From Flavobacterium xanthum (lineage in GTDB: Bacteria > Bacteroidota > Bacteroidia > Flavobacteriales > Flavobacteriaceae), in the NCBI RefSeq assembly GCF_900142695.1, contig NZ_FRBU01000022.1:1-64000 (forward strand): a stretch of 64,000 bases of DNA, in the 5' to 3' direction. Shown one piece after another: positions 26,741 to 36,321 of this stretch. A program made the position numbers and the translations under genes. The notes beneath the pieces are model-generated. The model was not told the DNA's origin. It saw only the letters and a list, made by a program, of their open reading frames with translations, and searched no databases. Each line of letters begins with the position of its first letter. The stretch's first letter is position 1.

Positions 26741-27190
26741 ATGACTTTCAAACAAAAAATACATACCCATTATTTACAATTAGTTCAGGATCGGATCGAT
26801 GTATTCAAAGACATGATTGTAGCGCTTACCGAAGATTCGAAGAACGATGCCAAAGGTTCTGCTGGAGACAAACACGAAACGGCGCTATCCATGATGCACA
26901 TTGAGCAGGAAAAACTCAATCGGAAATTGAGAGAAGTATTGGATCAAAAAACAGTTTTGGATAAAATTGATCCTGCTGCAATTGCTAATACTATAATTGT
27001 GGGGAGCTTGGTAAAAGCCAACGGAATCTATTTGTATCTGAGTGTGGCGCTCCCTAAAATTAATATCGAAGGAATCAATATTATTGCCTTATCTCCGCAA
27101 TCGCCGCTGGGAAATAAATTGATGGGAAACCAAGAAGGTTTTACTTTTGAGATTAATGGTACGAAGTATTTGGTTGAGGAAATTAGATAA
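26741..27190 (+). CDS. GreA/GreB-C-terminal-domain-like protein
   Basis: A 149-residue protein. The N-terminal half is a helical region (KQKIHTHYLQLVQDRIDVFK and HIEQEKLNRKLREVLDQK), and the C-terminal half ends ALSPQSPLGNKLMGNQEG with FEINGTKYLVEEI, which matches the FKBP-like C-terminal domain of transcript-cleavage factors GreA and GreB (SP-x-G-x2-L-x-G). The acidic tip residues of the GreA coiled coil are not clearly conserved, so a role as a true Gre factor is uncertain; an Rnk-like RNA-polymerase-binding protein is the alternative. Homologues in databases are sometimes mislabelled as 3-oxoacyl-ACP synthase; nothing of that fold is seen here. The MITE-like repeat lies immediately upstream. 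Confidence 0.7.
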   Translation: MTFKQKIHTHYLQLVQDRIDVFKDMIVALTEDSKNDAKGSAGDKHETALSMMHIEQEKLNRKLREVLDQKTVLDKIDPAAIANTIIVGSLVKANGIYLYLSVALPKINIEGINIIALSPQSPLGNKLMGNQEGFTFEINGTKYLVEEIR

Positions 27191-27411
27191 AAATAGAGTA
27201 TAATTTTATTGTGACATTGTCTTATCTAGACCACAACTTTACAGTCTTCAACTTCAATTCTATTTTCATTCTTTTTTAATTACATTTTAAACACAAATCG
27301 CTATTTTTGGTTGTCAATATAAACTAAAAACAGGATTTGTGTTTTTCAATTAGAACTATAATACCATCTTTGCCTTATCAAAATAAACAAAAACATTTAA
27401 AATATATAGTT

Positions 27412-29088
27412 ATGTGCGGAATAGTATGTGCCTTTGATCTAAAACAAAAAGCGGAGGTTTTAAGACCTCAAGTGTTGGAAATGTCTAAAATTATCCGTCA
27501 CCGTGGACCGGACTGGAGCGGAATTTTCAGTAATGAAAAAGCCATTTTGTCTCACGAGCGTTTGGCAATTGTCGATCCAGCTTCAGGGAAACAACCGTTG
27601 TTCAGTGAAGATAAACAATTGGTTTTAGCGGCAAATGGTGAAATTTATAACCACAGAGCATTGCGTAAACAATTTGAAGGCAAATACAACTTTCAAACTG
27701 AAAGTGACTGTGAAGTAATTTTAGCACTTTACAAAGAAAAAGGACCTCATTTTATAGATGAAATGAACGGGATTTTTGGATTTGCTATTTATGATGTTGA
27801 AAAAGATGAGTATTTTGTTGCTCGTGATCACATGGGAATTATTCCATTATACATTGGTTGGGATGAGCACGGAACTTTTTATGTAGCTTCAGAATTGAAA
27901 GCGCTAGAAGGATATTGTACCAAAATCCAATTGTTTCCTCCAGGACATTATATGTCAAGTAAAGATGGCGAATTTGTACAATGGTACAAAAGAGAATGGA
28001 CCGATTATGATGCCGTAAAAGACAACGTAACTAGTATTGATGAAATTAAAGTGGCCTTAGAAGCTGCGGTTCACAGACAATTAATGAGCGATGTGCCTTA
28101 TGGTGTATTGCTTTCGGGAGGACTAGATTCTTCTATTACCTCGGCTGTGGCCAAAAAATATGCGCAAAAACGTATCGAATCCGGTGATGTTGCCGATGCT
28201 TGGTATCCACAATTGCATTCTTTCTCCGTTGGATTAGAAGGTTCTCCAGATTTAGCAGCAGCGCAAATTGTTGCGGATCATATTGGAACCATTCATCACG
28301 AAATTAAATTCACAATTCAAGAAGGTTTAGATGCTGTTAAAGATGTGATCTATAACCTAGAGACCTATGATGTGACTACGATTAGAGCATCAACACCTAT
28401 GTGGTTGATGGCGAGAGTTATTAAATCGATGGGTATAAAAATGGTATTATCAGGTGAAGGAGCGGATGAACTTTTTGGAGGATACTTGTATTTCCATAAA
28501 GCACCAAACGCAAGAGAATTTCACGAAGAGAACGTTCGTAAATTAGGGAAATTGCACATGTACGATTGTTTGCGTGCGAACAAAAGTTTAGCTGCTTGGG
28601 GAATTGAAGGACGTGTGCCGTTTTTAGATAAAGAATTTATGGATGTGGCGATGCGAGTTAATCCACAAGATAAAATGATCAATAAAGAACATCCAATGGA
28701 AAAATGGGTAGTTCGTAAGGCTTTTGAGGATATGTTGCCACCAAGTGTTGCTTGGAGACAAAAAGAGCAGTTCAGTGATGGTGTAGGATACGGCTGGATT
28801 GATACCTTAAAAGCAACAGTTGCTATTGAAATTTCAGACGAACAATTGGCAAATGCTAAATACAAGTTTCCACTACAAACGCCAACATCCAAAGAGGAAT
28901 ATTATTACCGTTCTATTTTTCATGAGCATTTTCCAAGTGATGCCGCAGCTTTGTGTGTTCCGCAAGAAGCAAGTGTAGCGTGCAGTACAAAAATTGCATT
29001 GGAATGGGATGAAGCTTTTAAAAACATGAATGATCCATCTGGAAGAGCAGTAGCGAGTGTGCATGATGATGCGTATGTGAAAGCATAA
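27412..29088 (+). CDS. asnB: Asparagine synthase B (glutamine-hydrolysing), first copy
   Basis: A 558-residue enzyme making asparagine from aspartate, ATP and glutamine. The start at 27412 places the catalytic Cys at position 2 (MCGIVCAFD), which is required because the Cys must become the N-terminal residue. The N-terminal class II amidotransferase domain contains IRHRGPDWSG and the AANGEIYNH motif. The synthetase domain starts around residue 210, with the pyrophosphate loop LLSGGLDSS near 234. Both active sites look intact. A TATTTTTG box at 27302-27309 is a possible promoter element. A terminator with a CGCTCTC stem follows at 29119. Confidence 0.95.
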   Translation: MCGIVCAFDLKQKAEVLRPQVLEMSKIIRHRGPDWSGIFSNEKAILSHERLAIVDPASGKQPLFSEDKQLVLAANGEIYNHRALRKQFEGKYNFQTESDCEVILALYKEKGPHFIDEMNGIFGFAIYDVEKDEYFVARDHMGIIPLYIGWDEHGTFYVASELKALEGYCTKIQLFPPGHYMSSKDGEFVQWYKREWTDYDAVKDNVTSIDEIKVALEAAVHRQLMSDVPYGVLLSGGLDSSITSAVAKKYAQKRIESGDVADAWYPQLHSFSVGLEGSPDLAAAQIVADHIGTIHHEIKFTIQEGLDAVKDVIYNLETYDVTTIRASTPMWLMARVIKSMGIKMVLSGEGADELFGGYLYFHKAPNAREFHEENVRKLGKLHMYDCLRANKSLAAWGIEGRVPFLDKEFMDVAMRVNPQDKMINKEHPMEKWVVRKAFEDMLPPSVAWRQKEQFSDGVGYGWIDTLKATVAIEISDEQLANAKYKFPLQTPTSKEEYYYRSIFHEHFPSDAAALCVPQEASVACSTKIALEWDEAFKNMNDPSGRAVASVHDDAYVKA

Positions 29089-29118
29089 ACAGTAAAAAAG
29101 AAGATTTTAAAATTGATA

Positions 29119-29150
29119 AAACGCTCTCCATTTCGAGAGCGTTTTTTTAT
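29119..29150 (+). terminator. Terminator of the first asnB
   Basis: An 8-bp stem ACGCTCTC/GAGAGCGT (29121-29128 with 29135-29142) is followed by seven T residues, 33 nt after the stop codon. Confidence 0.88.
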
Positions 29151-29259
29151 GTAAATATTTTTATGGAAAAGTATAGAATTTGAAAAAACGTTATAATTAT
29201 GCATTGTCTGAAGTAATTAGGAAGAGTTTTTTTATATTAGCCTAACTAAATTGTTAATT

Positions 29260-30885
29260 ATGAGATTCATTTCACTTTTTCTTGCTTTATTTTTATTGAT
29301 TTCCTGTAGTCAAAAAACTAAAATTTCCGTTGATACGATTATTACAGATGCAACGATTTATTCCTTAGATAACGCTTTTGGAATAGCTTCGGCTATGGCG
29401 ATCGATAAGGGGAAAATTGTAGCTATAGGGACAAATAGTGAAATTACGAAACAATATGAATCGAAGAATACAGTTGATGCTGAAGGGGAATTCATCTATC
29501 CCGGCTTGTTTGATGCACACTGCCATTTTTATAGCTATGGATTGAGTTTACAAGAAGCTGATTTACGTGGTACCAAAAGTATGGACGAAATAATTACTCG
29601 TTTGAAAGCTTTTCAAAAAGATAAAAATCCAACTTTTATTGTGGGAAATGGTTGGGACCAAAACGATTGGAAAGTAAAAAAGTATCCTACTAAAGCAGAT
29701 TTAGATATTGCATTTCCTGATATTCCTGTGGTATTGAACAGAGTTGACGGGCATGCGATTATCGTCAACAGTAAAGCATTGAAATTAGCAGGAATAACGA
29801 AAGATACTAAAGCAGATGGTGGTCAAATTGAAATTGCAAACGGGGAACCAACTGGGATTTTAGTAGATAATCCGATGGAATTAGTGTTTAAGATAATTCC
29901 AAAACCAACACGTAAAATACAAATTGCGGCTTTGTTGGATGCTGAAAAAGTGATGTTTGATTATGGTTTGACAACAGTAAATGATGCGGGTTTAGATCCT
30001 GATGTGATTCATTTGATGGACAGTTTGCAAAAAGCAAAAGTGATGACGCTTAACGTATATGCTATGGTTACAGCAAATCAAAAAAATATTGATTTGTATC
30101 TAAAAAAAGGAATTTATAAAACGGATAATTTGAATGTTCGTTCTTTTAAAATGTATGGCGATGGTGCTTTAGGTTCTCGTGGCGCTTGCATGCACAAGCC
30201 GTATTCTGATAAACCGGGCCAATACGGTGCTTTGTTGGCACCTATTTCGGGATTAAAACATGTTGCAAAACAACTTGCAGCTTCAAAGTTTCAGTTGAAT
30301 ACGCATGCTATTGGAGATTCTGCCAATACAGTGATTTTGAAAATTTATGGAGATGTTTTAGCTGGTACAAAAGACCGAAGATGGAAAATTGAGCACGCTC
30401 AAGTTTTGCGTGAAAAAGATTTTGATTATTTCAAATTTGGAATTATTCCTTCGGTTCAACCTACGCACGCCACATCTGATATGTATTGGGCGGAGGATCG
30501 ATTGGGGAAAGAACGTCTTAAAAATGCGTATGCGTATAAAAAATTACTTCAAAAAGCTGGAATGGTAGCTTTAGGAACTGATTTCCCTGTGGAAGAAGTA
30601 AATCCGATGTTGACTTTTCATGCTGCAGTTGCCAGAAAAGACAGTAAGGAATATCCAAAAGGTGGTTTTCAAATGGAAAACGCGTTGACTAGAGCCGAAA
30701 CTTTAAGAGGAATGACCCTTTGGGCAGCTTATTCTAATTTCGAAGAAAAAGAAAAAGGAAGTTTGGAAGTGGGAAAATGGGCTGATTTTGTCATGTTTGA
30801 TCAGGATTTAATGAAAGTGGAAGAAAATAAAATAGTGAAAATGAAACCTAGAAACACCTATTTAAAAGGGAAGAAAGTGAAGTAA
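29260..30885 (+). CDS. Lipoprotein amidohydrolase (YtcJ-like)
   Basis: A 541-residue protein beginning MRFISLFLALFLLISCSQ, a lipoprotein signal with the lipobox cysteine at about residue 16, so it is anchored in the envelope. The frame is open three codons earlier (TTG 29251). The metal-dependent hydrolase fold is shown by DAHCHFYSYG (HxH near residue 87), NTHAIGDSAN, KIEHAQVL and GTDFPVEEV with the metal Asp near residue 440. This is the YtcJ/Amidohydro_3 group, whose substrates are mostly unknown. It lies alone between two asnB genes with a terminator before it; a role in amide release is possible but not shown. Confidence 0.88.
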   Translation: MRFISLFLALFLLISCSQKTKISVDTIITDATIYSLDNAFGIASAMAIDKGKIVAIGTNSEITKQYESKNTVDAEGEFIYPGLFDAHCHFYSYGLSLQEADLRGTKSMDEIITRLKAFQKDKNPTFIVGNGWDQNDWKVKKYPTKADLDIAFPDIPVVLNRVDGHAIIVNSKALKLAGITKDTKADGGQIEIANGEPTGILVDNPMELVFKIIPKPTRKIQIAALLDAEKVMFDYGLTTVNDAGLDPDVIHLMDSLQKAKVMTLNVYAMVTANQKNIDLYLKKGIYKTDNLNVRSFKMYGDGALGSRGACMHKPYSDKPGQYGALLAPISGLKHVAKQLAASKFQLNTHAIGDSANTVILKIYGDVLAGTKDRRWKIEHAQVLREKDFDYFKFGIIPSVQPTHATSDMYWAEDRLGKERLKNAYAYKKLLQKAGMVALGTDFPVEEVNPMLTFHAAVARKDSKEYPKGGFQMENALTRAETLRGMTLWAAYSNFEEKEKGSLEVGKWADFVMFDQDLMKVEENKIVKMKPRNTYLKGKKVK

Positions 30886-30955
30886 TTGAATTGTTAGCCT
30901 TTAATAACTTACGCTTAATTCTGCAGATAACAGCATTTTGTAGAATGAATTGTTA

Positions 30956-31122
30956 AAACATAGGAGTCACATAAGTTTTAATTTCTTGAATAAAATCAAA
31001 TAAATCTAAAAGTTCATTTAAGTAAAGTCACATTGCCTTGCAAAGAACGTTTTTAACTTATATTCCCTTTTAATCACGATTTGAGAAACTGATTTTTTTA
31101 AACTTACATGACTTATATGTTT
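30956..31122. repeat. Imperfect 23-bp inverted repeat, possible MITE-like element
   Basis: Arm 1 is at 30956-30978 and arm 2 at 31100-31122. The reverse complement of arm 2 matches arm 1 at 19 of 23 positions around the core AAACATA..AGTCA..TAAGTTT. The arms lie 121 nt apart with no gene between. This is consistent with a short nonautonomous mobile element or a dispersed intergenic repeat. Confidence 0.5.
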
Positions 31123-31264
31123 AAAATTGATGCTGTTTATTTTAGAATATAGCGATAGTTTACAGTTGAAATAGAATATTTTAATTTATTGGTATTTAAA
31201 TTACATTTTTAAGATAAAATTCACTTTTTGGTTTTAAATAGTAACTAAATGCACTAATTATGTT

Positions 31265-31293
31265 TTGTGTTTGTAACTGCTATTGCATATTTG
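31265..31293 (+). promoter_or_regulatory. Probable promoter of the second asnB
   Basis: TTG (31265-31267), 18-nt spacer, CATATTTG (31286-31293), which is 7 of 8 for TAnnTTTG. It gives a leader of about 30 nt. Confidence 0.5.
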
Positions 31294-31330
31294 TCGACTT
31301 AGAATTGGTAAAAAATAAAAATATAGTGTT

Positions 31331-32947
31331 ATGTGCGGAATATTAGCCATTATCGGAAGAGGAAAAGAGGAACAGTTGTTTGGGGAACTTTCAAAAAGAA
31401 TGACGCATCGAGGTCCAGATGAAAGTGATCTGCATGTTACTGAAAAAGGGCATATTTTGAGTCATGAAAGGTTGTCGATAATCGATTTGCATTCCGGAAA
31501 ACAACCTATAAAAGGTACGAAAGCAGCTTATATGGTTCATAATGGCGAAATATACAATCACCAAGAATTAAGAGATGGAGTTTTGAAAGAACATACTTTT
31601 AGAACCAAATCAGACTCAGAGGTTATTGTGCATTTATACGAAGAGTATGGTTATGATTTCTGTAACATGCTAGACGGTGATTGGGCATTTGTTGTAGTCG
31701 ATGGCGATGATTTTATTGCCGGCAGAGACCCAATGGGAGTGAAACCGTTGTATTATGGTTTGGACGAAAGAGGAAGAATCTATTTCTCCTCTGAAATGAA
31801 ACCTATTACGGATCAATGTAAAACATTTTCTACTTTTCCACCGGGACATTATTACACTGCAAAAACAGGTTTTGTAAAATATTACAAACCGGAATACGAA
31901 GATTATTTAAAAGCCGACCAAGCATTAGATTTGGAATTAATCAGGCAAACTTTGACCGAAGCAACTCGCAAGCGTTTAATGAGTGATGTGCCTATTGGAG
32001 TATTGCTTTCGGGAGGGTTGGATTCTTCCTTGACTGCAGCAATTGCCTCTAGATTATTGGTGGAAAGCGGTAAAAAATTACATTCATTTTCTATCGGCTT
32101 AGATGCGGATGCACCGGATGCGGCCGCCGCCAGAAAAGTAGCGGAGTATTTAGGAACAGAACATCACGAAATTCATTTTACTGTTGAAGAAGGAATTCAA
32201 ATCTTAGATAAATTAATTTGGCATCTGGAAACATATGATGTGACTTCAATAAGAGCCAGTACACCCATGTATTTTTTATCAAAAGCAATTACTGATTTAG
32301 GTATAAAAGTGGTGCTTTCAGGCGAGGGAGCCGATGAGATTTTTGGCGGGTACTTGTATTTTAGAAATGCACCGTCAGCAGAAGATTTTCAAAAGGAAAC
32401 CATTGAAAGAGTACAGAAATTATTCACTGCCGATTTATTAAGAGCCGATAAATCAACTATGGCCCATGGTTTAGAGACTAGAGTTCCATTTTTAGACAAA
32501 GCGTTCTTAGATTTGGCGGTTCGTATCAAAGCAGAAGAAAAAATGCCTAAAACGTACGATGGAAAAGAAAAATACATTCTAAGAAAAGCATTTGATACAC
32601 CTGAAAACCCTTATCTCCCAGAAGAAGTTTTGTGGAGGCAAAAAGAACAATTTTCAGATGGAGTAGGATACAGGTGGATTGATGAATTGATTGATTATTG
32701 TGCGACACAAGTTACGGATGAGCAATTAGCCGGAGCTGCAAAGGAATTTCCTTATAACGCACCAACCACTAAAGAAGCTTATTTTTACCGATCGATATTT
32801 AATAAATATTATCCACAAATAAGTGCGGCACAAACGGTTAGGAAATGGATTCCGAAATGGCAAGAAAACCTTGATCCAAGCGGAAGAGCTAATGCAGCTC
32901 ACGTTAAAGCCGATACTGCAATTGCTAAAACAGGAGTTGTAGTTTGA
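31331..32947 (+). CDS. asnB: Asparagine synthase B (glutamine-hydrolysing), second copy
   Basis: A 538-residue paralogue of the asnB gene 2.2 kb upstream. The catalytic Cys2 (MCGILAIIG), the amidotransferase motifs MTHRGPDESD and VHNGEIYNH, and the pyrophosphate loop LLSGGLDSS near residue 226 are all intact. It shares long conserved blocks with the first copy (for example VVLSGEGADE and RQKEQFSDGVGY), but is 20 residues shorter, closer to the E. coli AsnB length. Both copies seem functional, so they may respond to different conditions. A terminator with a similar stem follows at 32978. Confidence 0.95.
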   Translation: MCGILAIIGRGKEEQLFGELSKRMTHRGPDESDLHVTEKGHILSHERLSIIDLHSGKQPIKGTKAAYMVHNGEIYNHQELRDGVLKEHTFRTKSDSEVIVHLYEEYGYDFCNMLDGDWAFVVVDGDDFIAGRDPMGVKPLYYGLDERGRIYFSSEMKPITDQCKTFSTFPPGHYYTAKTGFVKYYKPEYEDYLKADQALDLELIRQTLTEATRKRLMSDVPIGVLLSGGLDSSLTAAIASRLLVESGKKLHSFSIGLDADAPDAAAARKVAEYLGTEHHEIHFTVEEGIQILDKLIWHLETYDVTSIRASTPMYFLSKAITDLGIKVVLSGEGADEIFGGYLYFRNAPSAEDFQKETIERVQKLFTADLLRADKSTMAHGLETRVPFLDKAFLDLAVRIKAEEKMPKTYDGKEKYILRKAFDTPENPYLPEEVLWRQKEQFSDGVGYRWIDELIDYCATQVTDEQLAGAAKEFPYNAPTTKEAYFYRSIFNKYYPQISAAQTVRKWIPKWQENLDPSGRANAAHVKADTAIAKTGVVV

Positions 32948-32977
32948 TGCAAAAATTTGAATTTTTTATAAATGAAG

Positions 32978-33006
32978 AACGCTCTCAATTTTGGGAGCGT
33001 TTTTTT
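32978..33006 (+). terminator. Terminator of the second asnB
   Basis: The stem ACGCTCTC/GGGAGCGT (32979-32986 with 32993-33000, with G-U pairs) is followed by six T residues. Its sequence is close to the terminator of the first asnB. Confidence 0.85.
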
Positions 33007-33069
33007 GTATTTATATGAACAAATGTTAATAACTTAAGGGCTTAAAAAGGGATTTTAACGGTTATATAA

Positions 33070-35073
<2,004 letters not shown>

Positions 35074-35159
35074 CTTAATGTAACCATTCGTTTTCATTCG
35101 AATAGATTAACACAATAACAAGTAACCAAATTAACAATTAACCGAATAAACTTTAAAAT

Positions 35160-36095
35160 ATGAAAGTTACCATTGTAGGAGCAGGAAATGTAGGAGCGAC
35201 ATGTGCGGATGTGATTTCTTATAGAGGAATTGCCAGTGAAGTAGTATTATTGGATATTAGAGAAGGTTTTGCTGAAGGTAAAGCATTAGATATCATGCAA
35301 TGCGCTACTAATACAGGTTTTAATACCAAAGTATCAGGCGTTACTAATGATTATTCTAAAACAGCAGGAAGTGATGTAGTCGTGATTACATCAGGAATTC
35401 CAAGAAAACCAGGAATGACTCGTGAAGAATTAATAGGAATCAATGCAGGAATCGTGAAAACGGTTGCTGAGAATGTTTTAAAACATTCACCGGATACTAT
35501 TATAGTAGTAGTTTCTAATCCAATGGACACGATGACCTACTTGGCATTGAAATCTACGGGATTGCCAAAAAACAGAATTATTGGTATGGGTGGAGCGTTA
35601 GACAGTTCTCGTTTTAGAACGTATTTGTCTTTGGCTTTAGACAAACCGGCTAATGATATTTCAGCTATGGTTATTGGTGGACATGGTGATACAACTATGA
35701 TTCCTTTGACAAGACTGGCTTCTTATAACGGAATCCCAGTTTCTCAATTTTTATCGGAAGAAGAATTGCAAAAAGTAGCTGCAGATACTATGGTTGGTGG
35801 AGCTACACTTACAGGACTTCTTGGAACATCGGCTTGGTATGCTCCTGGAGCTTCCGTTGCTTTCTTAGTAGATAGTATTTTGAATGACCAAAAGAAAATG
35901 ATTGCATGTTCTGTTTTCGTTGAAGGAGAATATGGCCAAAATGATATCTGTATTGGTGTTCCATGTATTATTGGTAAAAATGGAGTGGAAGAAATTCTTG
36001 ATATTAAACTAAATGATGCTGAAAAAGCCTTATTTGCTAAAAGTGCAGATGCTGTCAGACAAATGAATGACGCTTTAAAATCGATTTTGGTATAA
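35160..36095 (+). CDS. mdh: Malate dehydrogenase (LDH-like type)
   Basis: A 311-residue NAD-dependent enzyme of the TCA cycle. The Rossmann GxGxxG motif is GAGNVGAT (7-14), with the Asp that selects NAD in LLDIREGFAEG. GIPRKPGMTREELI is the mobile loop carrying the substrate-binding arginines, and VVSNPMDTMTYL and GGHGDTTMIPLT contain the catalytic Asp/His region. These features match the MDH type III (lactate-dehydrogenase-like) enzymes. It follows gyrB after 86 nt and ends in a clear terminator. Confidence 0.95.
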   Translation: MKVTIVGAGNVGATCADVISYRGIASEVVLLDIREGFAEGKALDIMQCATNTGFNTKVSGVTNDYSKTAGSDVVVITSGIPRKPGMTREELIGINAGIVKTVAENVLKHSPDTIIVVVSNPMDTMTYLALKSTGLPKNRIIGMGGALDSSRFRTYLSLALDKPANDISAMVIGGHGDTTMIPLTRLASYNGIPVSQFLSEEELQKVAADTMVGGATLTGLLGTSAWYAPGASVAFLVDSILNDQKKMIACSVFVEGEYGQNDICIGVPCIIGKNGVEEILDIKLNDAEKALFAKSADAVRQMNDALKSILV

Positions 36096-36117
36096 AAATT
36101 TACATATAAAAAAGAGA

Positions 36118-36143
36118 AGACTGCATCATTGCAGTCTTTTTCT
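36118..36143 (+). terminator. Terminator of mdh
   Basis: The 8-bp stem AGACTGCA/TGCAGTCT (36118-36125 with 36130-36137), 4-nt loop, and a T-rich tail, 22 nt after the mdh stop. Confidence 0.85.
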
Positions 36144-36164
36144 TGAGATTAATCTATAAATAAA

Positions 36165-36195
36165 TTGGTTAATCTTAACGTTAATTATATATTTG
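36165..36195 (+). promoter_or_regulatory. Promoter of secDF
   Basis: TTG (36165-36167), 20-nt spacer, TATATTTG (36188-36195): full consensus for the Bacteroidetes primary sigma factor. The ATG is 126 nt further on, giving a long A/T-rich leader. Confidence 0.65.
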
Positions 36196-36321
36196 CTCGG
36201 TTTAAAAAAAATGAGGTAGCCCGAAATATTCTTTTTTAATGTTAAAAATGAATGTAAAGTGTTATTATATAAGGTTTAAAGCAAAAATAAATAAATAAAA
36301 AATAATTAATTTTTAGTAATA

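Larger units (their letters stand above)
30886..31330. other. Long intergenic region before the second asnB; contains an inverted repeat and a promoter
   Basis: 445 nt without a convincing gene. It contains an imperfect inverted repeat (30956-30978 and 31100-31122) and, near the end, a promoter-like pair (31265-31293) for the second asnB. The remainder is A/T-rich and nothing else was recognised. Confidence 0.7.

Noticed and set aside
26692..26904. A 70-codon frame overlapping the GreA-like gene
   Set aside because: It lies in another frame of the inverted repeat and the GreA-like gene, which has clear homology in its own frame.
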